From NCBI RefSeq assembly GCF_030445035.2, contig NC_080673.1, positions 197,034,216 through 197,098,215 on the forward strand: a stretch of 64,000 nt of DNA, in the 5' to 3' direction. The notes under the pieces were generated by a model that had not been told where the DNA came from, did no database searches, and saw only the letters and a list, made by a program, of their open reading frames with translations. Position numbers and translations under genes: made by a program. How positions within the stretch are numbered: position 1 is the first letter of the stretch; every line of letters starts with the position of its first letter. Positions 1 through 11,410 of this stretch are shown piece by piece. The stretch comes from Dasypus novemcinctus (Eukaryota > Chordata > Mammalia > Cingulata > Dasypodidae).

Positions 1-215
1 GGGTCTTCTTGAGTTAGTGTCCGTTTATAATAGCCCACTAAGGAGGTGGGGACTTAAATTGAGTTACACCCTACTGACTTGGTCAAATCAAAGCCCTAAT
101 CTTAATTTAGTCAAAACCATATAATACAATCACAGGGCTCACACCCAGAGGAACAGACCAGTTTACAAACATAATCGCTCTTTTTGGAATTCATAAATAA
201 TCTCAAACTGCCACA
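1..215 (-). mobile_element. Xenarthran MaLR-type LTR, cut by window edge
   Basis: The right end reads as the reverse complement of TGTGGCAGTTTGAGATT, the same 5' terminus as the LTRs at 3165 and 6488. Only the 5' part of the minus-strand LTR is in the window; its polyadenylation region lies to the left. Assignment to the MaLR group is by the TG start and similarity to the other copies. Confidence 0.7.
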
Positions 216-599
216 CATAGTGACCTCACAATTCTATATCCTGATTTTTTCGCTTACCATTTTCACATACCATTAGGCTTATAAATGTTTTTATATACTA
301 CAATCCAAAATTTATGCTAATTATTTTTAATAGCTTTCTATTGTTTTATAATAGTTTACTAGCAAATCCGTTATCGTGCTTCCCAATTAATAATAAGAAG
401 TTATCAAAGACAGAGATTAAGATGCTCTGAAATAATGCCTAGAACTCCATCCCAAGATTATAAAAAGGATGATACTCATAACATATTTTAAAATCACAGT
501 TAAGTCAGCATGAAAAGAGGTGGTCAGTTGATCTTGGTTCTATTACTAACCTAACCTGTCACACTATGATCACCTTGCTTAATCTTAATCCTTACTCTA
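216..599. other. No recognisable feature
   Basis: AT-rich sequence between an LTR and a SINE. I see no coding potential or named repeat. Confidence 0.5.
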
Positions 600-1013
600 G
601 GGAAGCGGACTTGGCCAGTGGATAGAGTGTCTGTCTACCACATGGGAGGTCCGCGGTTCAAAACCCCGGCCTCCTTGACCCGTGTGGAGCTGGCCCACAT
701 GCGGTGCTGATGCACGCAAGGAGTGCAGTGCCATGCAGGGGTGCCCCCGCATAGGGGAGCCCCATGCGCAAGGAGTGAGCCCTGTAAGGAGAGCCGCCCA
801 GCACAAAAGAAAGTGCAGCCTGCCCAGTAATGGTCCCGCACACACGGAGAGTTGACACAGCAAGATGACGCAACAAAAAGAAACACAGATTCCCATGCTG
901 CTGACAACAACAGAAGCAGACAAAGAAGAACATGCAGCAAATAGACACAGAGAACAGACAACTGGGGCCGGCGGGGTGGGGAGGGAGAAAAATAAATAAA
1001 ATAAATCTTTAAA
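600..1013 (+). mobile_element. DAS-type tRNA-derived SINE, copy 1
   Basis: The 5' end is tRNA-like: an A-box-like TGGCCAGTGG at 612-621 and a B-box-like GGTTCAAAACC at 655-665. It is followed by the conserved body (GGAGCTGGCCCACATGCGG, GGAGAGCCGCCCAGC) and an A-rich tail ending near 1013. The same unit occurs at 2650, 27797 and 62413. The family is established as specific to armadillos and is mobilised by L1. No clean TSD is visible, so this copy may be older or mutated. Reading frames on the opposite strand here are by-products of the SINE body. Confidence 0.93.
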
Positions 1014-1660
1014 AAATTCCTAAATCTATAATATTAGATTTAGTGATACCTATTTAGCTTACATTCAAGGGTTTTGGTGAGGACTCTGTGAGAGGAAACA
1101 TACTTAGATCCAGAAAGCGCCACTGCAGCAACAATTGGGTGTTGCTATTTGTGCTCTTTTATGTAACATTCCTACTATGCCCTTAATATTGGAAAAGTAG
1201 TGTGGCCTCAGTAGTTACTGGAAAGCACCACTATCAACACCAAAACTCAAAAGTGAGAAAATAAAACAATATTCATGGCTAGCTGAGGTCCAGAAGAGTG
1301 TAGAGCATAGGGCATAGTGGGTTTTGCCTGCCACTTTCGGGGGTACCCTAGAGGTGACCTCTTGGTCCCTCAGAAACTCTCTGTCCCGGGACCCCTCACA
1401 ATCTCGCTCTCACATTCTCTCCTAAGGCCTCTGATGCCCTTATCACTGAGCTGCTACCTCTTTTTCTCTCAAGCCTTTGAGCTACCTTGATGGTTATTAT
1501 TTCCACCTGGTTTTCTTCTGGTTTGAGACAGAAATTCATGTGGGCTGTGGAGAGAGTGAAGATAAGCCAAACTACCTGACTTCAGAGTAATTAAGTAGAA
1601 AATAAAAGAACCAGAAATTTTACATTACACAGTCACCACATTCTGGGATATTGTTATGCA
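1014..1660. other. No recognisable feature
   Basis: Unique-looking AT-rich sequence. I see no supported gene, RNA or repeat. Confidence 0.4.
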
Positions 1661-1663
1661 CAG

Positions 1664-1692
1664 AAAATCTCTCTCCCTCTCTCTCTCTCTCC
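1664..1692 (+). repeat. (CT)n microsatellite
   Basis: An uninterrupted-looking run of CT/TC dinucleotides with one CCC interruption. Confidence 0.9.
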
Positions 1693-2235
1693 AACACCTC
1701 CCACCAGGAAGCATGTGAGGGTGGGAAATAAAAACTCATCTAGCCACTTTCATATAATCACAAAACAATCAACCCAATTAAGTATGATATACCAATCAAT
1801 ACTATTATAACAAGAGCCACAAAATAATAAAAATTAAAATGACAGTTAAGAAATCAATATTGAAAATCATGTATTATACCATCTGCTTTGAAGGATAACA
1901 GCAAGACAGCTACTTTCTATCACCTTGTGTTCAAGCACAACTAGGAAAATGGAGGCTTATATTTTTTAATACTTCTTATAAGATGGAAATCTGGTCATTC
2001 ATAACCAGGTGTTCTTAGGAAGACATTAATCCTTTTCTTTTGGTTCATTGACTTTCAAAATCATTTTGTCAAATTTTTTGAGAATGCTCATCCTGTTTCT
2101 TATCCTTCCTTTTCCCTTTTCCCTTTTCTCTTTTCCCCTTCTCTCTCTGCTCTCATCTCCTCTCCTTTCTTTTCTTCTCCCAAATCCTTCAGCTGCCTAT
2201 CACTTTGAATGGCTTTTAGCTCCTAGTACAGAGAT
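1693..2235. other. Unassigned, with polypyrimidine tract
   Basis: AT-rich sequence with a C/T-only tract at about 2094-2180. The tract produces an open frame rich in Leu, Ser, Pro and Phe that has no other support. Confidence 0.5.
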
Positions 2236-2427
2236 ACTTACTGCTTCTTCTTTTTCTTCAATTTATTGTAGTATGCTATTCATACATGAACATACATAAA
2301 GAATATGTGTATAGTAAAAGTTGTGAACTTTCAAAATGCATATGGAGCTCCCAAACATCACACCAACAACAACACCTTGCATTGTTGTGAAACAATTGTT
2401 GCAAACAAATAAATATTACTACTCATG
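2236..2427 (-). mobile_element. L1/HAL1 3' UTR end, minus strand
   Basis: The left edge is a T-rich tract followed by the same sequence as the 3' ends of the HAL1-like copies at 25383 and 26839 (TACATGAACATACATAAA, then AGTTGTGAAC, then TTGCATTGTTGT). The minus-strand element continues to the right of the nested insertions at 3093. Confidence 0.75.
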
Positions 2428-2641
2428 GTGTTAATAATAGGGGGGTGTGTGGAAAAATATACCAAATGTAAGTCATAGACCATACTTACTAATATTATTC
2501 TGATGATATTCTTTCATAATTTGTAACAAACCTTCCACAACAATACAGGGTGTTGGTAGAAGGGTGATGTGTAGGAATTCTGCATGATATGCATGATTGT
2601 TTTGTAAGTTCACAATTTCTCTAATAAAAAACATATTTAAA
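2428..2641 (+). mobile_element. 5'-truncated L1 3' end, plus strand
   Basis: It carries the plus-strand L1 tail signature: GGTGTTAATAATAGGGGG, TGCATGATTGTTTTGTAAG, then TCTCTAATAAAAAAC. The L1 3' end at 16195-16730 ends the same way. It sits inside the minus-strand L1 3' UTR, so the two ends face each other as an imperfect inverted repeat. Confidence 0.75.
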
Positions 2642-2649
2642 ATATACTA

Positions 2650-3080
2650 GGGAAGTGGACTTGGCCCAGTGGATAGGAAATCCATCTACCACATGGGAGG
2701 GCCACGGTTCAAACCCCGGGCCTCCTTGACCTGTGTGGAGCTGGCCCACACTCAGTGCTGATGTGTGCTTGGAGTGCCGTGCCACGCAGGGGTGTCCCCT
2801 GCATAGGGGGATTCCCACGTGCAAAGAGTGCACTTCATAAGGAGAACCACCCAGCGTGAAAGAAAGTGCAGCCTGCCCAGGAAGGGTGCCACACACACGG
2901 AGAGCTGACACAGCAAGATGACACAACAAAAAGAAACGCAGATTCCCGTGCAGCTGACAACAACAGAAGTGGACAAAAAGAAGAACACGCAGCAAATGGA
3001 CATAGAGAATAGAAGATTGGGGTGGGGGGAGAGGGGGAGGGGAGAGAAATAAATAAAAAATAAATCTTAAGAAAAAAAAA
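2650..3080 (+). mobile_element. DAS-type SINE, copy 2, with TSD
   Basis: Full-length tRNA-derived SINE with the same body as copy 1 and an A-rich tail (AATAAATAAAAAATAAATC). The direct repeat ATATACTA at 2642-2649 and 3085-3092 is a plausible TSD. It inserted at the junction of an older pair of L1 3' ends. Confidence 0.93.
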
Positions 3081-3092
3081 TTATATATACTA

Positions 3093-4060
3093 GTGATTGT
3101 AGCCCATATCTTACATTTGGTGTATTTTCTCCCAACCCCTCCAATTATTAACACTTTCTATTAATGTGCCAGTTTGAGATCATTTATGCATCCCCAGAAA
3201 ATCTATTCATCTGGGGTGATACCCTTTGAATGCAGTGGGTTCAGCTGGCATGTTTTTATTAAATTACCTGCTAAGATTAGGGCTTTGATTGAACATATCA
3301 GTAGGTTGTGACTCATATTGAGTCCCCGCACCCTCAGTGTGCTAAAATAAACAGACACTCACTAAAGAAGACATGGGGAAGAGGAGAGAACTTGCTCATT
3401 TCAGTCCTACCATGTGACAGAAAGGAGAAGGCTCAAATGCTAAAGCCCCAGGAAGAGAGATTAGCCATTTGTCTGATAGTTTGCAGCTGCAGAGAACAGA
3501 GCAGCTGAGGCACTGAGAAGGCCCAAGAGACCAGGCAGAGATTGTCTGCCATCTTGCTCCAACATGTGGCAATGGACTTTGGTGAGAAAGCAGCCTTGAC
3601 TTGAACTCTTTAGGGCCTTTTAACTGTAAGCACAAACCCCAAATAAATACCTTTTATAAAAGCCAACAGGTTTCTGGTACTTTGCAACAGCACTCCTTTG
3701 GCTGGCTAATACAATTAGTATTATTTATTTGTTTTAGTTCATGAGAGAATGTTCTCAGATTTGTCCTGTTAACCATAGTCCATCTTACACCACAGTATTC
3801 ACTGTGTTATACAATCCAGTGCTTTATACAATCCTTTCAAAGTATATACTCAATGGCTCTCATTTTCATCAGAGTTATGCTGTCATTACCTCAGTCAATT
3901 TTAGAACATTTTCATTACTCCAAAAGGAAAGTTTCCATACTACCTTATACAACCTATTGCTGTCCCTTAGAATTGATAGAATATCTTCTTTGCCATTGCT
4001 GAAAAAACATTACGATGTTACTGTTCACTATCATCCATAAGTTACATTAGTTGTAATTTT
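3093..4060 (-). mobile_element. L1 3' UTR, minus strand, split by an LTR
   Basis: At 3093-3164, CTTACATTTGGTGTATTTTC matches the 3' UTR of the HAL1-like copies in the same orientation. The match resumes at about 3719 after the LTR at 3165-3713, with L1-tail phrases such as CCTGTTAACCATAGTCCATC and CACTGTGTTATACAATCC. The right boundary is approximate. Confidence 0.65.
3165..3713 (+). mobile_element. Xenarthran MaLR-type solo LTR
   Basis: It begins TGTGCCAGTTTGAGAT and ends GGCTGGCTAATACA, giving the TG...CA termini of an LTR. It carries a polyadenylation signal (AAATAAATACC near 3640). The 3' end has the MLT1-like phrase 'TATAAAAGCCAACAG ... GGTACTTTGCA'. The 5-bp flanks ATTAA (3160-3164) and ATTAG (3714-3718) match at 4 of 5 positions, the TSD size expected for ERVL/MaLR. 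No internal retroviral sequence is present. The name is by analogy; a xenarthran-specific subfamily is likely. Confidence 0.75.
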
Positions 4061-4109
4061 TCTGTGCCTCATCGGACTCTTAACACATTGTAAAAGAAGA
4101 ACATTCTTA

Positions 4110-4440
4110 TATATATTACTTAGAGCTTCTTGCATCTCCCTTGCAATTAGGTTGGGCCATGTGACTAGTTCTGGCCAATGAGCTGAGAACAGAATTGATA
4201 GTTATGCCCTGGTGGGACCCCTGCATCCCTCTCTTCCCCTGCTGCCTGTGAGAGGTATGTGTTCCAGATGGAGATTCAAGATGGAGAGATTCAAGATGAA
4301 AGACAGCTGTTGAGTCCACATTAAAATATGATGCAAGTGAAAAATAAACTTTTACTGTATTAAGACACTAGGATTTCTAGGCTTCTCTCCTGTAACAGTT
4401 AACATGAATTCTCTGACCAATGCAGCCCCACATCAAAGCA
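4110..4440 (+). mobile_element. Old LTR-like repeat (tentative)
   Basis: Phrases such as GGGCCATGTGACTAGTTCTG, CCAATGAGCTGAGAACAG and AAAAATAAACTTTTACTG resemble an old mammalian LTR with an AATAAA signal. A short local duplication (GAGATTCAAGATG, twice) lies at about 4270-4298. The family is not identified. Confidence 0.35.
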
Positions 4441-4884
4441 AGTTTAAGTGACCAGGTGGTTTGGACAAGGTATACTCCTGGGTAGGTATCTCGCTGATGG
4501 GCCATGCCAGTATTTCACACATCAAATTAGAACACTGAGGCTGCTGCATGGATAATTCAAATTCACAGCTTAATTATGTTCAAGAGATTATTTTTATAGT
4601 ATGAGTGTTTCACAGTGGCCATAATTATCACATCACTTTGTTTCTTCCTAAGAGTTTTAGTGCTTCATGTCATTTCCCTTCCTAGGCTGTTATATTGTGA
4701 ATGGCCCACGTTATGTGATTAGTATTCTTTCCCCAACTTGACCTAATAAAGTGCTGTGAGAGCACATGGGCTATGCCATATATGTGCTGAATGAAGGAAT
4801 GTGTAGACATTTTAAATATCTAATTTTTAGAGATAACAGTTTAGCAGTTCATTTTCTCATAATAAAGATAGCCAAGCAATCTTG
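4441..4884. other. No recognisable feature
   Basis: I see no gene or named repeat here. Confidence 0.4.
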
Positions 4885-5125
4885 AGACTAGAGCCTACAG
4901 TGGGAAGAGGAGAGGCTGCAGAATCAGAGGTTCTGATTCCAAACCCTAGCACCACAGTATGGGCTGTGAGACCTTGTACCAGTATCTTCTCCTCTCTGAG
5001 CCTGTGGTCTCCCTCCAGCCCCTGTGGAAAATGAGGTGATATGCCATTGGGATGTTGTGAGAATTAAATGGATGAAAGTATTGAAAGTCCCTGAGATCTG
5101 TAAGACACACGGTAAGGCATTTCTT
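4885..5125 (+). mobile_element. MIR SINE
   Basis: Diverged MIR in sense orientation: GGTTCTGATTCCAAACCC (tRNA B-box region), GCTGTGAGACCTTGTACCAG (core), CTCTCTGAGCCTGTGGTC, and GATGTTGTGAGAATTAAATG. Low identity is expected of this early mammalian family. Confidence 0.8.
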
Positions 5126-5885
5126 AAAGATATATAAATGTTAGCTGCCCTGTTTCCTCAGGGGTTAGACTTAACAGCCTCAACGGAGATGAAGAAGAAA
5201 AAAAAACGCTTCAGTTCAGGAGGCTTATGACATTTGACCACGAGGTGGCACCATTGAGTCAGCACCTTCCATTTTCCTGGAAAAAATAAAGGGGAAAATG
5301 TCAAATCTGAAAGTCTGAAAATTTATATTTATCCAGCGTGATCACAAAACAGAAAGTTACTAAAGCGTATGAGAACTGAGTGCTATACTCTAAAACAAGA
5401 GCACTGTTCTGTTTCATTTTATTTTTATTGCTTTATATTTATAAAATATCTACCATTGACAGGTTATTACTATTGTTATTAAAGAATTTTCTTTGTTTCC
5501 TTAGTTCGGATTACCAGAGGAGTTTTAGGCTTTTTCTCTAGAGAGAAGAGGAGTTTTAAATATCTTTTCTGAAGAAGATTCTTGTTTTGCCACCATAGGA
5601 AAAAGATCCCTGAGTGAGGGGACACACATGTACTCACAACCTACATTTAACAAATGCTATCATTTCATCGCATTTAGTTCAGCTCTGAAAGAAGGCTTTA
5701 AAGATACAGCTAATGCCTTTGCCACTGATCGAATTTCCTTCTCTCTCTCCCCATAGATAGCCAACTAACCAAGAGTTGGTAAGTATCCCACCATGTATAT
5801 TTTGATTCTTTGACTTTGTAGAAACATAACTACATAAGTTAATTTGTGCTGTGTGATACTTCTTCTCTGCTCTGGAATTTAAAGG
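5126..5885. other. No recognisable feature
   Basis: AT-rich, with a short purine run at about 5190-5207. I see no supported gene or named repeat. Confidence 0.4.
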
Positions 5886-6325
5886 TATTTTATGATTGAA
5901 CCCAAAAGCTATTTAAAGTTCTAACCCATGGTACCTGTGGATAAGAACTTACTTGGAAATAGAGTCTTAGTGGAAGTATTCAAGCTAATATGAGGTCATA
6001 ATGAATTAGACTGAGCCTTAAGTCCACTACAACTGGTGTCCTTCTGAGAACAAGAGGCCAGACGCAGGGGAGAAAGCCATGTGAAGATGGAGATGGAAAC
6101 TGGAGGCATGCACCTACAATCCAAGGAAAACCAGGGATCGCCAGCAAGCACCAGAGGCTCTAAGAGGCAAGGGAGGAGGCTCCCCTGCAGGTTTCAGAAG
6201 AGGCTCAGCCCTTGGAGCACCTTGATATTAGGCTTATAACTTCCAGAACTGCGAGGCAATGCATTTTTGTTGCACTAAGTCACCTGTTGCGAGAGACTTT
6301 GTTACGGCATCCCTAGGAAACTAAA
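5886..6325 (+). mobile_element. MLT1-like LTR
   Basis: Diverged MaLR LTR in sense orientation. Recognisable parts are ATGAGGTCATAATGAATTAG, TGGTGTCCTTCTGAGAACAAG, GAGAAAGCCATGTGAAGATG, CCTTGATATTAGGCTTATAAC, CCAGAACTGCGAGGCAATGC and the terminal ACGGCATCCCTAGGAAACTA. No internal region is seen. Confidence 0.8.
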
Positions 6326-6487
6326 ATGGGGTGAGATAGAGAACAAGACAGGCACAGCAGAACGATTGAGTGCTTGCTCACTCTGCTTCTCTCCCTGCAC
6401 CCAGGGATCAACACTGGTCTCTGTCTGGCACCCTCTTTCTTTTATTTTCTATTTTTTGGGTGCCAGTATAGAAAAGAACATGCCGTT

Positions 6488-7045
6488 TGTGGCAGTTTGA
6501 GATTATTTATGAATTCCCCCCAAAAGGAAAAAAAATATGTTTGCAAACTGGTCTGTTCCTTTGGGTGTCATATGCTTTGGTTATATTAAATTCAAACATT
6601 GTAAGTTTACTTGATAAAGGAATGGGGCATGACTCAGGGTTGATTACCTGCCCTCTTGGTGAGCTGATATAAACGGACACTCATGGGAAAAGAGGGAGAG
6701 GTCCAGAGATGCCAGAGAAGAAGAGAGAGGGAACTTTATCAGTTTTGATCCTGGAACCCTGGGGAGAGCCAAGCCCTACACCAGCCTAGAGCTGAGATCA
6801 GAAGAAGCTGCGCCCATGGAGCCTCAAGAGGAAGAAGGAAGAGGAGGCCGGGCAGAGATCACCCTCCACCTTGCTTCAACACATGGCAACAGACTTTGGG
6901 GAGAAAGTTAGTCTTGTGGTACCTTGAGTTGGACTCTTTAGACCTTGTAACTGTAAGCTTTTACCTCAAATAAATACCCTTTATAAAAGCCAACAGATTT
7001 CTGGTACTTTACATCAGCAAAGTATTAATTTGGCTGACTAATACA
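6488..7045 (+). mobile_element. Xenarthran MaLR-type solo LTR
   Basis: It starts TGTGGCAGTTTGAGATTATT and ends GGCTGACTAATACA. It has AAATAAATACC near 6966, followed by TTTATAAAAGCCAACAG. The flanks CCGTT (6483-6487) and TTGTT (7046-7050) match at 3 of 5 positions, with both differences C/T, compatible with a decayed 5-bp TSD. Same family as 3165-3713 and 43804-44350. Confidence 0.78.
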
Positions 7046-7047
7046 TT

Positions 7048-7200
7048 GTTTAAACACAAAGGTCTTAGATTTGAGTCCCAACTCGGCTATGAATGAGCTA
7101 GAAGATGTTGGGCAAAGCATATAATTTCTCTGTGCTACGTTAGGTCATCAACGTAAAATGTCTGAAATAATACTGTTTCCACAGCCATCATTAATTTAAT
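7048..7200 (+). mobile_element. MIR fragment
   Basis: Sense MIR core: GATTTGAGTCCCAACTCGGC, GGGCAAAGCATATAATTTC, and AAAATGTCTGAAATAATAC. Confidence 0.65.
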
Positions 7201-7899
7201 CTACATTCACATAGTTAGTCCTGTATTTGACACAAGAAATGTAAACCCAAATAAGATGGCATCTCTAGTAAAGATCTCCTTCTGGAGTAAAAAATAGGTA
7301 CTTAAAGATAATTACAACCCAATGTGATTAGTATTATAATTTATTAACAAACTACTTTGAGAGTCCAGGAGAGGAAAATGTTAGTGCTATCCCTGGGTAT
7401 CATGGAAGTTTTGTTGTTGGCATTTTTTGTTTTGTTAAGGTGATCATTTGAGTGGTGACATGCAAATACGACTGTGAGACATGGAGGACAAAATTAAACT
7501 GTATTTAGCACTTAATAAATGCTGAGCGCTGAATATATATGCTTGCACTTCCTTTCTCGTCTGTCTATATTTTCTCCTTTCTTTATCGCTTATACTGTGC
7601 TTGATATTAAGAAAACAATATTTTATCTGTACTTTCCAGATAAGGGAGCTGAGCTTCAGAGAGGAAAGACACATTAGCTGAGGTCTAATGGGAAGCAAGA
7701 GCTGCAGGCAAGTCGCCAAGTCTTTCCATGATATGCACAGGTAGAATCTGTGGGTGATATGTGGGTGGAGCCTGCAGGTGCAGGAGCATCCTCCTGTTAT
7801 TCTTATCTGAATCAAAGTTAATTGGGGATAACTCTTTCCAGGCATAAATGGCCTTATTTTATTGGTCATCTTAGCTAGGATCTAATACTGTGAAGGCTC
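7201..7899. other. No recognisable feature
   Basis: The minus-strand open frame at 7444-7869 (141 codons) shows no domain, low complexity or repeat signature and is treated as chance. Confidence 0.4.
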
Positions 7900-8403
7900 T
7901 GAAAGCTCTCAGCTCCCCTGACTTCTAAGAACCCAACATCTCTTTTTCTTGTACCTTCCTTGCCTCCTCAGAGTCTCACCCCCTTCCAGGGGCCTATTTA
8001 CAGGGTGCATCTTTGATCCAGTGCCCTATCACTTTACACATTTTATCACAGTCTTCACAATTCTCCTCATGCTTTCAGTTACAACCGATGCACCAAATCT
8101 CTTCCCCAGTCTCACTTCTACTCATTGCCAGGTCCTACTCTAGTGACTTCTTCATCAGAGAGGCTCTTCCTGACCTCAGAGGAGCAGGTATCAATCTCAT
8201 AACCTCCTAGAATTTTTCTTTCATTACACTAGTTACAATGTGAAATTATAGAACTGTGTGTGATTATTTGCTTAAGATTTTTCTTCTCTTTCAAACTCTA
8301 AGTTCAATGAGGACAAACTACACATCTACTTAGCTTAAAAGTGTATATCTTTTGTCTGGCGTGAAAGCTGTACATAGGAAATGCTAAATAAATATTTATG
8401 TAA
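7900..8403 (+). mobile_element. L2 LINE 3' end
   Basis: Sense L2 phrases: CAGAGAGGCTCTTCCTGACC, CATTACACTAGTTACAATG, TCAATGAGGACAAACTAC and the terminal GGAAATGCTAAATAAATATT. 5'-truncated and noncoding. Confidence 0.7.
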
Positions 8404-8507
8404 AGAAAAAAAAAACACAAAAGAAGACTTCCAAGTACTCATCTTTAGTTCATATCATATCTCTTCTATGAACTTTGCCTTTGCATCTTGGCTGTTCATA
8501 GTAAAGC

Positions 8508-8884
8508 TTGTCTCAGTCTCCCACAGATGCTGTAACAAAGTACCACAGATGACTCGGCTTTAGCAACAGAAGTAGTTGTGGAGGCTAGAATGCTGAAAAA
8601 TCAAGGTGTCAGCCTTAAACAGGAGAATCATTTTATGCCTGCACCTCCTTTTGGTTGTCTTGTGATGCCACAACTCAATTTCCATCTGTCACATTCACTG
8701 GGTTGCCATTTCCCCTCCTTTAGGACACCAGTATATTGGGTTAGGACCCACCCTAATCCAGTGTGGCTTTGGTTTAACTAATAACATCTTCAAACATCCT
8801 ATTTACATGTAAGTTTGCATTTACAGGACAAGGATTAAGATTTAGGTATGTTTTTGGGGAGGACACAATTCAACCTATTGCAAT
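8508..8884 (-). mobile_element. MLT1-like LTR
   Basis: Antisense MaLR LTR: GATGCTGTAACAAAGTACCA, GAATGCTGAAAAATCAAGG, CCTTTAGGACACCAGTATAT, GGACCCACCCTAATCCAG and the terminal GGGAGGACACAATTCAACC. Confidence 0.8.
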
Positions 8885-8989
8885 GCTCAGCAAGTCCTGC
8901 AGCCATAAGATGAATGATTATAAATAAACTTGATTTCCCACTATATTTTGGAAATGGCTTTGGGCTTCCACAGACCACGTGGCTAACCA

Positions 8990-9265
8990 TGCTGAAGCCT
9001 GGATTTCTCATTCATTGGCATCTTCTCTCCCTCTCTCTCTCCTCTTGCCTCCATCTAAACAATCACCCAGTCTGACTCATATTAAATGTTTTTCAAGTCC
9101 ATTCCCTCTGTTTCATCCATATGATTAACCCTTGTCTTTACCCATCAGCTTCACTGCAACAGCCTTTATTTAAAGCTATCTTTTTTATAGAGTTTCCCCA
9201 ACTTTCTACTGTATACCTCCTTCAGAAATTCTTTTGCTATAAGCATCATGTCTCTGGAAGATAGC
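8990..9265 (+). mobile_element. L2-like fragment (tentative)
   Basis: Pyrimidine-rich sequence with CTGCAACAGCCTTTATTTAA resembling the L2 'CTGCAACAGCCTCC' region. Weak. Confidence 0.35.
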
Positions 9266-9699
9266 AACTCTACTGTTACTTATATAATTTAAAAATAGAC
9301 TTTGATGGTTTTTAACTTAACTAAAATTTTGCTAAACAATAATATAAATGAAAACATAGCTTTCAGGAGGTGATCATACTATTTCTACTCTAAAATGCAT
9401 ACATACTTAAGGTTAAAAATGTTGATTTAAGTGCCACATATAATCGAGTCATCTCTTGACATCATTTGTGATATATGTGCCATATCTTGGGAATTAGCCC
9501 TTACCATGTACTTTCATGTTATAAGCACATTCCCTGCCTTTTCTAACTGAGCATTCTAGGACTTCAGTAATTGAGTCAAACTCTGTGGCAAATATATAGT
9601 TACTTCTGTTTGCAGAAGAGAAAATCAAAAGTTAAAGGGATTAAATAATAAGCCATCTAAAATGGAAAGGGACCTAGATAAGAAGTCAGCCCTGTGTGA
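9266..9699. other. No recognisable feature
   Basis: I see no supported gene or named repeat. Confidence 0.4.
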
Positions 9700-10345
9700 T
9701 AGACCCTACGTGGACCCACTGCTCCACTGCCTCTCCCCGGGGTTCTCTGCAGTCTGCCTCATTCCCTTCAATTCTGATCAATTGAATTCCTTGTTTCAAG
9801 CCCTCCAGTGTTCCTCTATTGCTTACAGGAAAAAGCCAAAATACCTTACCACCGTGTGCCAGACCCCGCTGGTGTGGCCCCTGTCATCACTCACCATGCC
9901 CTGCCTTGTGCTCTCAGCTCCAGTGACTCTGAACTGCTGGCCAGAGCGCATGTCCTCTGTGTGATTTGTGGCTCCTGGGCATCTGCTAATTTTGTTCCCT
10001 AAGGTTGGAAAGTCCTGTCTCTGCTGCTCCTCCTCTCCCTGTTTGTTCTTACTTCTTCACCTCTGTTAACATTCACCTGAAGCCTCACCTCCTTTAGGGC
10101 ACCTTTCCTGAGACCACCCTTCCCCATCCTCAGAATGGGTTACTTATACCTCTGCTCTGCTCCCCTAATACTGAGTGCATATTTCTACCACATCATATTA
10201 AAACTACTTGTGCTGTTTCTGTCTCCCTCCCCAAAGGAGAAGTACCTGGAGGAATCACCTGTGTTTTACTTGTCTCTGTGTCCAGCAAACCAGGTCCAGA
10301 ACCAGGAATTCATTATAAGACTAGCTCAATGAATCATTATCAAAT
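9700..10345 (+). mobile_element. L2 LINE 3' region
   Basis: Long sense L2 fragment: CAAGCCCTCCAGTGTTCCTC, AAAAAGCCAAAATACCTTAC, CACCTGAAGCCTCACCTCC, GGGCACCTTTCCTGAGACC and the terminal GCTCAATGAATCATTATC. The plus frame at 9662-9964 is an accident of this fragment. Confidence 0.72.
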
Positions 10346-11235
10346 ACATGAACAAAATCTATTTAATGAAAAACTTCATGAGAATAGGAACCTGGAGTCA
10401 TGTTTGTATCAATTCCCATGTAAGACATAAGTGTTTATGGAAATAAAGTATTCAATTAAAATGACTGTCCATTTAGGAAGGATGTTAACCTGTTACTATG
10501 ATTATATCTTGAAGGAAATTGCTTGGTTTCAGAAGCAATGATCTGGGTAAATCATGTGGTCATCTAGCTTTTTAAAAAATATTTATTTTAAAAATATTCA
10601 GATAGTGTTTTATGTAAAAATGTAAAGTTCTTCAGAGTCCTATAGTTTGTTCTTTTCAGAACCTGGTTATTCAGCCCTCCAGTAAAGACACTGCATGTTG
10701 CTGTTGCTTAAGACATTGCCAGAGAGAAGCACCCTCTAGAATTCTAACCATTCAGTTCTTGGATCCTATCCCTATGCCCAAAAGATCTTTTTAATTAGTC
10801 CCTTAATAATCTTCGTCTTGCCAAAAATTTACCATTTTGCTCTAGGGTGACAAGGACAAATTCTGTTCCCTGGGAGGACATCCTGGCTCTCTCTACAGCA
10901 AAATGAGATAAAAGTTGTAACATATTTCAGAGGCCCTTTCAAAAAGCACATGTTAAACCGTCTTCATGGGTCTCTGCACAATGAACAGAGTTTATTTACT
11001 GGTGATGTATGTGGATCATCTGTTCCTACTTCATGTTCTTTTTTTTTTTACTTTCAATTTGATCATCATTTAAGCTCAAAATTTCTCCAAAGTTTATTTG
11101 CTTTTTTCTCTACTGGATGATTCCTGGGGATTTAGCAAATGTCATTTCTTCTCTAGTTATGACTTACATCATTCCCATCACCTCAATCACAACTAGTTCC
11201 TTCTCCTAGCTTGGAGAAGGTGTGGCCAGCATTTG
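10346..11235. other. No recognisable feature
   Basis: AT-rich, with a T-run at 11039-11049. I see no supported gene or repeat. Confidence 0.4.
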
Positions 11236-11239
11236 TTTT

Positions 11240-11410
11240 TATTTCTATGGAAACCTTCTATAATTGAACTTGGTGTATAAGTTTTTTCTCTACTGGGAAG
11301 CAAACTCCTTTAAGGCACAGGCTTTCCCTTCTTGTCTTTTTATTCTGAGTGCTTGCATATAGTCGTACTGTATAATTATATGCTTAGAGGAATAAAATCA
11401 AATTCGTTGG
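11240..11410 (+). mobile_element. L2-like fragment
   Basis: CTCCTTTAAGGCACAGGC followed by TATTCTGAGTGCTTGCATA resembles the L2 3' end. Diverged. Confidence 0.4.

Noticed and set aside
600..670. tRNA gene at the head of DAS SINE copy 1
   Set aside because: A and B boxes are present, but the sequence continues into the SINE body and cannot fold as a mature tRNA with a 3' acceptor end. The same applies to the other copies.
597..961. Overlapping Cys/Leu-rich minus-strand frames of 96-108 codons
   Set aside because: They lie wholly in the antisense of DAS SINE copy 1, and near-identical frames recur in the other SINE copies.
2048..2299. Plus-strand frame rich in Leu, Ser, Pro and Phe, looking like a membrane peptide
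   Set aside because: It is the translation of a polypyrimidine tract and the start of an L1 3' UTR.
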